Assembly: GCA_964386005.1 (NCBI GenBank)
Contig: CAYLSB010000005.1
Coordinates: 1 to 64,000, forward strand
Length of the DNA stretch: 64,000 nt
Direction: 5' to 3'
Source of the DNA: FEN-1350 sp964386005
Lineage (GTDB): Bacteria; Planctomycetota; Phycisphaerae; Sedimentisphaerales; Anaerohalosphaeraceae
Both the position numbers and the translations under genes were made by a program. Positions 16,795-25,684 of this stretch are shown one piece after another (positions within the stretch are counted from its first letter, which is position 1; each line of letters begins with the position of its first letter). Below the pieces are notes generated by a model. The model did not search any database and had not been told where the DNA came from. It saw nothing but the letters and a program-made list of their open reading frames with translations.

Positions 16795-16837
16795 GTCGCT
16801 GTGGATCGACTCATAGAAGATATTATCGAGGTTATCG

Positions 16838-17893
<1,056 letters not shown>

Positions 17894-17920
17894 GGCGGCA
17901 ATTTCTTCCCGAGGATCCCC

Positions 17921-19885
17921 ATGACCCTTCAAATTTCGCGAAGACAATTTCTCAAAACAATCGGCGCCGGTACCGCAGGCCTTCTTACCGGTTGTCAACC
18001 CGGGACAATCCTACAGGCCGACCCGGTGGTTCATTCCCGCGGAAGACCGAATATTCTGTGGTTATCCTGCGAGGACATGAGTCCGAATCTCGGCTGCTAC
18101 GGCGATCCGTTCGCCCATACGCCGAACATCGACCGGTTGGCCGCCGAGGGTATGCGATACACGCGGGTCTTTACCGTCGCTCCCGTCTGCGCGCCCAACC
18201 GCAGCGCGATGATCACCGGAGTCGCCGCACCGACGATCGGCAGCCACCCCATGCGATCCGGCGATGGAAGCTCCAAGGAAGTCGCATTCCCGAAACTGGC
18301 GCCGGATATTCGTTGTTTTCCCGAATACCTACGCGAGATCGGGTATTACTGTACAAACAATGTCAAGACGGACTACAATTTCCAGATGCCGCCCGGCGTG
18401 TGGGATGACTGCAGCAACAAGGCCCACTGGCGAAACCGGCCGAAGGCCGATCAGCCGTTCTTCGCCGTGTTCAATTACACCGGTACCCACGAATCGGCGG
18501 TTCGATCGGCTCCCGCCGCGTTTGCCAAATGGACGGCTCGATTGACCCAGGCGGACCGGCAGGATCCGGCGAAGCTGACCTTGCCGCCCTATTATCCCGA
18601 CACGTCCGAAGTCCGAAGGCAGTGGGCGAATTATTATGAATTGATCACCGCGCTGGATTACTGGGTGGCCGACCATCTCGCCGAATTATCCGCTGACGGT
18701 CTGGACGATGAAACGATCGTTTTCTTCTGGTCGGATCATGGTGCGGGATTGCCGAGGGCCAAACGATGGACGTATGACAGCGGAACCCATGTACCCTTGA
18801 TTGTTCGTATTCCACCGGCGCATCGTATCGCCGGCCAGGGGGAACCGGGAATGGTTGTCGATGATCTGATCAGCAGCCTTGATTTTTCCGCAAGCGTCCT
18901 GAACCTGGCAGGTGTTCCGATTCCATCGACGATGCAGGGACGGCCCTTCCTCGGACTCAGCTTGCCGCCGAAACGTCGGTATGTATTCACCGCGCGGGAC
19001 CGTATGGATGAACGCATTGACATGATCCGCGCCGTTCGCGATAAACGGTATCGTTTCATCCGCAACTTCCGGCCGGATAAACCCTATGCTCAGTTTGTTT
19101 CCTACGGCGAACAGAGCCCGATCATGCAGGCCCTGCGAAAAGCCAAAGCCGACGGCACCCTGCCGGAAGGGGCCAAACCGTTTATGGCGGAGGTCAAGCC
19201 CTACGAAGAATTGTACGATTGCCAGAATGACCCTCATGAACTTCATAACCTCATCGATGATCCGAATCAGGAGCCGGTTCTGACCCGCCTTCGTGGGGCG
19301 CTATCCGACTGGATGGAAACCCATCTCGATTTGGGATTCGTTCCGGAGTCGGTTCTGGCGGACGCCGAACGAAATCTCGGAAGTCGATACGCCTTGTATC
19401 GCGGGCAGGGGGGACTTAAGGCATGGAAACGTTTGGCACAAATGGCCGCCCTAACCCAGCCCGCTCACCTGATCCACACGACGCGTTTCGTCGAGGGCCT
19501 GCGCGATCCCGATCCGGCCGTGCGTTACTGGGCGGCGATCGGTTTGGGAAACCTTGACGATATCCGTCCGGCGCTGGGTGCAATCACGGCGGCACTGGAG
19601 GATCCATCCGATTCGGTTCGCGTAGCCGCGGCAAAATCGCTCGATAAGCTGGGGCAAACCGACCGGGCAATCGCCGTGTATGTCGCCGTGTTGAACGGGA
19701 ATCAACAATGGTCTCGTCACGAAGCGATCCTGGCCCTGGACGAACTTGGCCTGGGGGCGCGGCCGGCGCTGGACGCCATCCAAGCCGTGGAAAACGACAC
19801 GCGCAATCCGTATGTAGCCCGCGTGGCCAAACATGCCGTCAAGGTATTGGAAGGCAAAGAATCCCAACTTCTGGTCGAGCCATGA
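17921..19885 (+). CDS. Tat-exported sulfatase lipoprotein with HEAT-like repeats
   Basis: 654 residues. The signal SRRQFLKTIGAGTAGLLTGC combines a twin-arginine motif with a lipobox (LLTGC, Cys25), so the enzyme is probably Tat-exported and then lipidated. The sulfatase core has RPNILWLSCEDMSPNLG near 42 and the formylglycine signature CAPNR at 90-94 (C-x-P-x-R), plus FFWSDHGAGLPRAKR. A C-terminal set of HEAT-like helices (YWAAIGLGNLDD, VRVAAAKSLDKLG, RHEAILALDELG) matches the sulfatase at 2082, a full-length paralogue. GAGGAT precedes the ATG. It sits at the end of a housekeeping cluster and overlaps the next gene by 4 bp. Substrate unknown. Confidence 0.93.
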   Translation: MTLQISRRQFLKTIGAGTAGLLTGCQPGTILQADPVVHSRGRPNILWLSCEDMSPNLGCYGDPFAHTPNIDRLAAEGMRYTRVFTVAPVCAPNRSAMITGVAAPTIGSHPMRSGDGSSKEVAFPKLAPDIRCFPEYLREIGYYCTNNVKTDYNFQMPPGVWDDCSNKAHWRNRPKADQPFFAVFNYTGTHESAVRSAPAAFAKWTARLTQADRQDPAKLTLPPYYPDTSEVRRQWANYYELITALDYWVADHLAELSADGLDDETIVFFWSDHGAGLPRAKRWTYDSGTHVPLIVRIPPAHRIAGQGEPGMVVDDLISSLDFSASVLNLAGVPIPSTMQGRPFLGLSLPPKRRYVFTARDRMDERIDMIRAVRDKRYRFIRNFRPDKPYAQFVSYGEQSPIMQALRKAKADGTLPEGAKPFMAEVKPYEELYDCQNDPHELHNLIDDPNQEPVLTRLRGALSDWMETHLDLGFVPESVLADAERNLGSRYALYRGQGGLKAWKRLAQMAALTQPAHLIHTTRFVEGLRDPDPAVRYWAAIGLGNLDDIRPALGAITAALEDPSDSVRVAAAKSLDKLGQTDRAIAVYVAVLNGNQQWSRHEAILALDELGLGARPALDAIQAVENDTRNPYVARVAKHAVKVLEGKESQLLVEP

Positions 19886-20586
19886 ATCCCGCACCATTTA
19901 CCGGCGATAAAAAACTTCCGATGAAAACCCTGTTGTCCGATGTGGAGCGGCGGTTCATCGACTCCAACGTTCCTCGTTTCCCGCGATGGATCCAAGGGTA
20001 TCACCTCACGCTGATGACCCTCCTGTGGTCGGCGGGGCTGGTGGGATTCGGATATCTGGCCGACGCAACACAAAACCGTCATTGGCTATGGCTTTCGTCC
20101 TTAATGATGGTTCTTCAGTGGTTCACCGACTGTTTCGACGGGGCACTGGGGCGTTTCCGTGATACGGGAATTCCCAAGTGGGGCTTTTACATGGACCACC
20201 TTCTGGATTTTGTCTTCATGGCGGCTGCGCTGATCGGCTACGCATTCCTGCTGGACGGCGGCAGTCGCGCGATGGTGTATGGACTGATTCCCGTATTCGC
20301 CACGTTCATGGTCAGTTCGTACCTGTCGTTCGGTGCGACGGGACAATTCAAAATCACCTACATGGGGACCGGTCCGACGGAAATTCGTATCGGCTTTATC
20401 CTCCTCAATTCGGCGCTGATCTTCTTTGGGTACGCATGGATTGTTCCGATTCTTCCGTTTATCCTCGGAGCGTCGATTGTGTTTTTGATCGTGGTAACCT
20501 ATCGAACACAGAAATATATCTGGGCGATTGACATGGCAGATAAGAAGGCCCGTCTGGATCCTAAGCCCTTGTCGAATGCCCCATGA
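19882..20586 (+). CDS. CDP-alcohol phosphatidyltransferase family membrane protein
   Basis: 234 residues from the ATG that overlaps the sulfatase stop (ATGA). Several transmembrane segments surround the CDP-alcohol phosphotransferase signature, here DCFDGALGRFRDTGIP followed by KWGFYMDHLLD. This matches D-x2-D-G-x2-A-R...G-x3-D-x3-D except that Ala-Arg is Gly-Arg and the gap before the next Gly is 9 residues rather than the usual 7-8. All four aspartates are present, so transfer of a phospho-alcohol or phospho-lipid moiety from a CDP-linked donor is still likely. Donor and acceptor are unknown. The stop is only 12 bp from the stop of the convergent kinase gene. Confidence 0.85.
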   Translation: MNPAPFTGDKKLPMKTLLSDVERRFIDSNVPRFPRWIQGYHLTLMTLLWSAGLVGFGYLADATQNRHWLWLSSLMMVLQWFTDCFDGALGRFRDTGIPKWGFYMDHLLDFVFMAAALIGYAFLLDGGSRAMVYGLIPVFATFMVSSYLSFGATGQFKITYMGTGPTEIRIGFILLNSALIFFGYAWIVPILPFILGASIVFLIVVTYRTQKYIWAIDMADKKARLDPKPLSNAP

Positions 20587-20598
20587 CATTGTACCGCG

Positions 20599-23500
20599 TT
20601 ACGTGTGGGTCGAATCGAGGTCCGGTTTTTCGTCGCGATCGACATTCGCGGGATGGTTCCTATCCCCGGATTCTCCGTTCTCACGGTGCAAACCGCACTC
20701 TTCATCGCACAACCGATTGAGTTCATCCACCTGGTTTTGAAAACGAGACAGGGATTCATGGACAGACGTTTCGTTGTCGGACTTGAGAAAGGGACCGAGC
20801 ACTTCGACAAGTGTCTCACGTTTGACCGGCTTGGTCAGATAACCGTCGCAACCCGCGCTGAGGCATTTCTTGTCGTCGCCTTTCATCGCATAGGCCGTCA
20901 GGGCGATAATTGGTGTTTTGATGCCGTGGTGCCGCATCGCGATCGTGGCTTCATATCCGTTCATGACGGGCATTTGGATATCCATTAGAATCGCGTCAAA
21001 CGATTCGGTCAGCGCTTTCTGAAGGGCCTGTTTGCCGTCTTCGGTCAGGGTTACCGCCAGGCCCATCCGTGTCAGCATGGTTTCGATCAGCATCTGGTTG
21101 GCGGGATTATCTTCGGCAACAAGAACACGTCCCCCGGAAAAAATCCGCTGAATCTCGGCGGAGGATGATGGTTGCGAAGGCAGATCGGATGCGTTTGGGG
21201 AGGATTTTACGCTGTTCAGAGGGATTTCCATTGTCAAGGTCGATCCTTGCCCCGGAACGCTCCGGAGAGAAAGTCGCCCCCCCATTAGACCGACCAATTG
21301 TCGTGTGATAGCCAGACCCAGCCCGGTACCCCCAAACCGGCGCGTTGTGCTGCCGTCGGCCTGCGAGAAGGGTTCAAAAATGATCTGTTGTTTATCCGTG
21401 GGAATTCCAATTCCGGTGTCTTCCACTTCGAATCGAAGAAACGGCCGCTCCGACCGAGTCAATGAGACACGCCGTTCCACATATCCCGATTCGGTGAACT
21501 TGATCGCGTTTCCGATTAAATTGATCAGGCATTGCCGGAGTCGTGCCGGATCGGTACGAATGCCGTCCGGAAGATCGACGGATTGAACCCTACGATACTC
21601 AAGGCCCTTCGTTTGAGCGGCGGGACGCATCAGGGAATCGACTTCGTCCAGGATTCCCTTGAGGGAACATTCGATGATTTCGGTGGTGAGTTTTCCGGCT
21701 TCGATCTTGGAAAAATCAAGAATATCGTTGATGATTTCCAAAAGATGATTTCCGGAGATGCAAATGGTTTTGGCATAATCCAGTTGTTGCGACGTCAACG
21801 GCTCCTCGGTCAGCAACTCGCCGAATCCGAGGATGGCATTCATCGGCGTACGGATTTCATGGCTCATGTTCGCCAGGAACTCGCTCTTGGTTCGACTGGC
21901 GGAAATCGCTTCGCGGGCCATCAGGTTGGCCTTTTCCACTGCCAGTTCGAGTTTGCGATTGACCTGTTCGATCTCGGCGCGGGCGCGACAGGCCTCGTCG
22001 CGAGCCAGACGCAGAGATTGTTCCGCCCGTTTTCGGTCGGAGATATCCTGCAGGGTTTCGATGGCGCCGAGAATCCGTCCATCCTGATCGCGGATCGGAG
22101 CGGCGGTAAAGAACAGCCATTTACCCTCGGGGCCGAGATTGGGAAAGAAATCCTCGCCCTCATACGCCCCCTCTGTAACGGCGGAGGGGCGGAATTTGGG
22201 TCCGTACATCCGGATGAATTCATCCACGCTCCGGCCGTCCACGATCATATCGGCCATGATCGGACGCGGTTGGGAATAAAAAGGAGACCATTGATGGTTG
22301 GTTCCGATTACCTGGTCGGCCTGGATCCCCGTCAGATTCCCGCAGGCCTTGTTCCAGTACGTAATGATGTGATTTTGATCGATCACAAACGCGGGAACCG
22401 GAGAGCCCATGATGATCTGATCCAGTTTTTCCTTACCGAGATGCTGTGCCTGTTCGGCCAGTTTTCGGCCGGTGATATCGATGATCAATCCTTCCAGAGC
22501 ATGGACGTGAACTCCTCGATAAACGCCGATCCCCTGTTCCCAGACCCAGAGTGCGTTTCCCTGTTTCGTTCGAATCCGATATTCCATCTGATAATGACGA
22601 CGTTCTTCGATGGCCTTCTGAATGGAATCCCAGACCATTTGGCGATCCTCGGGATGGATCAGATCATTGTAGGACAATGTGACGTTTCCGATCAACTCGG
22701 AGGATTTGTATCCAGTCAGTCTCGTACATCCATCGCTGAGAAATTGCATGGTCCAATCCCGATCATTGCGGCAACGGTAAGCCACGCCAGGAAGATTGTT
22801 CATCAGGGTTCGCAGTTTTCTTTCGCTTTCCCGCACGGCAAGCTTGGCCTGGCTGTGGCGATATCGGACAATCAGGATGAAAGCGACCGCGGCATAAATC
22901 GCGATCAGGGAAATGATCGTAACGATGGTTCGGCTCACCGGGATCCAGGCGTTCTGATTCGCCAGGCAGATGAGTTTCCAGCGTCCCGATTCATCCTGGA
23001 GCGACAGATCCGCCGTCTCGACGGCAAAGGGACGGCCCTGGTAGACAACCGTAGGTTTGGATAGATCGACTTCCAGCGCGAAGGATTTGCCGGAATCCGA
23101 CAATCGATCGTACCACGGTTTCCGTGGAGCGTGGGCCAGGACCGAGGTTTCCACCGGAAAGGCCGAATGATCGATCCACTCGGGTCGATTTCCGGCAAAC
23201 ACGATTCCCCTCGGAGATACAAGCAAAACCGGATCTTGATATTTTTCAAGAGATGTATCAATCCATTCCAGGCCCATTTTTATAACAACAACGCCAATGA
23301 TACGACCGAAACGATCTCCCTGGCAATTGTCGGCGGCGGGATTGCAGGTATGGTAAGCGGGGGCGGAATAGTATAAACCCCGTTGATGGGTGGTGACACC
23401 CACCGCGGGATAGACCACGGATTTTCCCCGAATGGCGTCCTGGAAATACGGCCGGAAGGCATAGTTCTTGCCGGTGAGAGTCGCTTGGGTTTCTCCGTAC

Positions 23501-23910
23501 GGCGTACAGGCGACCACCGTACCCTTGGGATCCATGACATAGACGACCGATGCCGAGACCATGTCCCGAATTCGAAGAAGCTCTTCTATGACCGCCGCAT
23601 TGTCGGGCTGCAATTGGCCTTCAATCGTTTGCGTCACATGCCAACTGACCGAACCCAGGGCCCGGGTCATTCCAAACATCTGCGATTGGAAAATCCATCG
23701 TTCCAATTCGACGGCACGGCCGCGGATCTCATTCACAAAATCCTGTCGGCTTTGATAGAGGGCGATCCGATGGAATCCCAAAACCATTCCATAGATGGAC
23801 AGTGCCATCATTCCCACGATGCCGCATACGATCAGCGGTCTCCGGGATCTCTGTATCATCATGGATGGGCTTGATACCTCGACGGTCATTCCCAACGGCC
23901 CTTTACTCAT
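20599..23910 (-). CDS. Membrane hybrid sensor histidine kinase (dCACHE-PAS-PAS-HisKA-HATPase-REC)
   Basis: 1103 residues. Transmembrane helices at about 25-47 and 325-350 enclose a periplasmic sensor that looks like a double Cache domain (SASVVYVMDPKGTVVACTPYG, YAFRPYFQDAIRGKSVVYPA). Two PAS/PAC units follow at about 370-490 (LTGYKSSELIG) and 495-630 (VIDQNHIITYWNKACGNLTG, ending ILGAIETLQDISDRKRAE). HisKA carries FLANMSHEIRTPMNAILGFG (phospho-His near 684), HATPase NLIGNAIKFTESG and FGGTGLGLAI, and the C-terminal receiver VLVAEDNPAN with phospho-acceptor Asp near 975 (AILMDIQMPVMNG). There is no HPt domain or separate output regulator beside it, so it is an orphan hybrid kinase. The start is uncertain (ATG at 23910 or seven codons later). 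A 48-codon frame with a strong ribosome site lies just upstream on the same strand. Confidence 0.93.
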   Translation of the reverse strand: MSKGPLGMTVEVSSPSMMIQRSRRPLIVCGIVGMMALSIYGMVLGFHRIALYQSRQDFVNEIRGRAVELERWIFQSQMFGMTRALGSVSWHVTQTIEGQLQPDNAAVIEELLRIRDMVSASVVYVMDPKGTVVACTPYGETQATLTGKNYAFRPYFQDAIRGKSVVYPAVGVTTHQRGLYYSAPAYHTCNPAADNCQGDRFGRIIGVVVIKMGLEWIDTSLEKYQDPVLLVSPRGIVFAGNRPEWIDHSAFPVETSVLAHAPRKPWYDRLSDSGKSFALEVDLSKPTVVYQGRPFAVETADLSLQDESGRWKLICLANQNAWIPVSRTIVTIISLIAIYAAVAFILIVRYRHSQAKLAVRESERKLRTLMNNLPGVAYRCRNDRDWTMQFLSDGCTRLTGYKSSELIGNVTLSYNDLIHPEDRQMVWDSIQKAIEERRHYQMEYRIRTKQGNALWVWEQGIGVYRGVHVHALEGLIIDITGRKLAEQAQHLGKEKLDQIIMGSPVPAFVIDQNHIITYWNKACGNLTGIQADQVIGTNHQWSPFYSQPRPIMADMIVDGRSVDEFIRMYGPKFRPSAVTEGAYEGEDFFPNLGPEGKWLFFTAAPIRDQDGRILGAIETLQDISDRKRAEQSLRLARDEACRARAEIEQVNRKLELAVEKANLMAREAISASRTKSEFLANMSHEIRTPMNAILGFGELLTEEPLTSQQLDYAKTICISGNHLLEIINDILDFSKIEAGKLTTEIIECSLKGILDEVDSLMRPAAQTKGLEYRRVQSVDLPDGIRTDPARLRQCLINLIGNAIKFTESGYVERRVSLTRSERPFLRFEVEDTGIGIPTDKQQIIFEPFSQADGSTTRRFGGTGLGLAITRQLVGLMGGRLSLRSVPGQGSTLTMEIPLNSVKSSPNASDLPSQPSSSAEIQRIFSGGRVLVAEDNPANQMLIETMLTRMGLAVTLTEDGKQALQKALTESFDAILMDIQMPVMNGYEATIAMRHHGIKTPIIALTAYAMKGDDKKCLSAGCDGYLTKPVKRETLVEVLGPFLKSDNETSVHESLSRFQNQVDELNRLCDEECGLHRENGESGDRNHPANVDRDEKPDLDSTHT

Positions 23911-23986
23911 CGTCCGGATGAAGGAATTCAGGTTACGAACCTGCGCCCCCTATCGGCAATTACCGGTACTGGATTATCGTCCGATC

Positions 23987-24133
23987 TCACCCCGTTCTTT
24001 TTAGCGGCATCGACAAAAACATTCCATGATCCGTCTTCAACCTAAGTGCTTGATAGACAATGAATTGCATGCCCCGACCCGAGACGGAAAACGAATCTCC
24101 GATTTCGCTGTTGCTTATCGGACTTCCGATCAT
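23987..24133 (-). CDS. Candidate 48-residue small protein upstream of the hybrid kinase
   Basis: The ATG at 24133 has a textbook ribosome binding site, AAGGAGGT, with a 7-nt spacer; this is the strongest such site in the window. The frame runs 48 codons (MIGSPISNSEIG...PLKRTG) to a TGA at 23989-23987 and ends 76 bp before the kinase start, on the same strand. There is no signal peptide or membrane segment and no family I recognise. It may be a small protein co-transcribed with the kinase or a translated leader. Support rests on the Shine-Dalgarno site and placement only. Confidence 0.45.
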   Translation of the reverse strand: MIGSPISNSEIGDSFSVSGRGMQFIVYQALRLKTDHGMFLSMPLKRTG

Positions 24134-24426
24134 CGTTGTTACCTCCTTGAATGCGGCCATCCCGTTCCTTCGGTTCCATCGGCGTTTCTGTCCTGCACAA
24201 AGAACAATCGAGGTACAACGAGGAGGGTCCGTCTCCCTATTGACGACTTATAGCATACATATTATTCATTTGCTCGATATTCCGCCATCGAATCGATGCG
24301 ACTTCGAGAAAGCCATGCGATCCCGACAAGAATCCAACGACTTTTCCGTTAATCTGACCGGTCGATTTCCCGATACCCCGATTAGCGTGGAAATAATGAT
24401 GGAAACGATTTGGACGGGATGATGTT
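24134..24426. other. Intergenic, nothing identified
   Basis: Open frames run through this stretch but none has both a ribosome site and protein-like composition. It should hold the promoters of the divergent kinase/small-protein unit and of the gene at 24427; no clear -35/-10 pair was found. Confidence 0.5.
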
Positions 24427-24624
24427 ATGGCTGTGTCGCTTTCATTGGAATCACTGGCGGATCAGATTGCAGGAATGAAGAAATCGGAAATTATCGATTA
24501 TTTGATGCATTTCGAGGGACGTCTTCGGTTGGACTTCACCGAGTCGTTTCTCCAAAGCCAAACCGATGAAAAGCTGCGACATATCCTCTTCGCGGCGTTG
24601 AACGCGCGGGCCGCGCACATCTGA
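24427..24624 (+). CDS. Small conserved-looking protein of unknown function
   Basis: 65 residues, MAVSLSLESLADQIAGM followed by KKSEIIDYLMHFEGR, LRLDFTESFL and KLRHILFAALNARAA. The composition is that of a compact helical cytoplasmic protein with regular amphipathic heptads and no signal or membrane segment. Similar short frames with a 'MKK.EIIDYL.HFEG...LDFT..FL' pattern seem common in planctomycetes, but that is from memory and not verified. GGGATGAT before the ATG is a modest ribosome site. Stand-alone gene. Confidence 0.65.
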   Translation: MAVSLSLESLADQIAGMKKSEIIDYLMHFEGRLRLDFTESFLQSQTDEKLRHILFAALNARAAHI

Positions 24625-24663
24625 ACCCTTGATGAAAGATCGGCTTCAGGATTCGGAAAGCCA

Positions 24664-24939
24664 CTATTCGATCAGAATAGCCAAATCCCGCCGATCAATC
24701 CTTGCCGAGCCATCCTTATCGGACTCAATGCAATCTTGTCCGACCCTCGTACAATTGTAAACCACACCATCGGTATTCGCGAAAGATCCTCCCTTCCGAT
24801 ACGCAATCACCGACAAGCGGATTGGGTTATCGTACCCATCGATCCGCCGTAGATGGGCCGCATACGGAAGCCCGAAACGATCGGCGATTCCGATATTACC
24901 CGATGAGGTTGTATCCATGTATCGACCGATCACGGACAA
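24664..24939 (-). CDS. Doubtful short ORF ending in a dockerin/EF-hand-like loop
   Basis: A minus-strand frame of about 91 residues (possible TTG start at 24939, or ATG at 24918) ends DKDGSARIDRRDLAILIE. This fits a 12-residue calcium loop (Asp at 1, 3, 9 and 12, hydrophobic at 8), like half of a type I dockerin or an EF-hand. There is no ribosome site and no signal peptide. It may be the remnant of a secreted protein's C-terminus or chance. Confidence 0.3.
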   Translation of the reverse strand: MSVIGRYMDTTSSGNIGIADRFGLPYAAHLRRIDGYDNPIRLSVIAYRKGGSFANTDGVVYNCTRVGQDCIESDKDGSARIDRRDLAILIE

Positions 24940-25079
24940 TCCGCGTTTTGAGAATCTCTTTGCTCTGTTATCCCCATCGATTTAGAATATCGGACGAGGT
25001 CTTGATAATCCATCGGAAAGCCAATTACGATACAGAGCGGTCGGTTTCATAAGCGAGGAAATGATTACGGAGTACGTGA

Positions 25080-25583
25080 ATGGAATATACCCTGTTTGAA
25101 ACGGCGTGGGGATATTGCGGGATTGTGGCTGAACAATCAAAAGTCATCCGATTCTGTCTGCCGGTACACACAAAAACGTCGGCCGAAAAACTCATTCTGG
25201 AGGGAATGGAAGGCGCGATCAGATGGAAACCCTCGTTGATGAAAACCGTACAGGCGATGGTAGGCAGATATTTTTCCGGACAACGGGTTGATTTTTCAAA
25301 CGTACACATCGAGGTGAAAGGATGTACCGCGTTTTCCAGGCAGGTCTTGCGGGCATGTCGGAATATAGGATATGGAAAGACCGTAACGTATGAGCGGCTT
25401 GCCCACATGGCAGGTCGGCCGAAAGCGATACGGGCGGCGGCATCTGTGTTGGCAAAAAACCCGATCCCGTTGATCATTCCATGCCACCGCGTGATTCGTA
25501 AAGACGGGGGGTGGGGTGGATTCTCTGCCGAGGGGGGGGTGGCGACGAAAAAACGCCTTTTTCGGCTTGAAAATGGCATTTGA
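25080..25583 (+). CDS. ogt: Methylated-DNA-protein-cysteine S-methyltransferase
   Basis: 167 residues. The C-terminal domain holds the helix-turn-helix and active site: YGKTVTYERLAHMAGRPKAIRAA and then IPCHRVI with acceptor Cys135, and GGFSAEGG. The enzyme removes alkyl groups from O6-alkylguanine (and O4-alkylthymine in Ogt types) onto this cysteine. GGAG lies upstream of the ATG. The domain is single, without the Ada N-terminal regulator. A run of eight G residues near 25533-25540 inside the gene is a possible slippage site. Confidence 0.93.
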   Translation: MEYTLFETAWGYCGIVAEQSKVIRFCLPVHTKTSAEKLILEGMEGAIRWKPSLMKTVQAMVGRYFSGQRVDFSNVHIEVKGCTAFSRQVLRACRNIGYGKTVTYERLAHMAGRPKAIRAAASVLAKNPIPLIIPCHRVIRKDGGWGGFSAEGGVATKKRLFRLENGI

Positions 25584-25684
25584 GCGTGTCCGGTTCGTAT
25601 CATCGCTTTACAATTTGCACACGTGCTGATACACTCATTTTTCACCTGTCACAAACGATGTTTAGGATTCACAAGGAGAATGGC

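Noticed and set aside
21532..23064. 510-codon plus-strand frame inside the hybrid kinase gene
   Set aside because: Antisense shadow; the kinase domains on the other strand are unambiguous.
24060..24422. 120-codon plus-strand frame ending 4 bp before the small gene at 24427
   Set aside because: No ribosome site, unconvincing composition, and it lies opposite the strong ribosome site of the 48-residue minus-strand frame.
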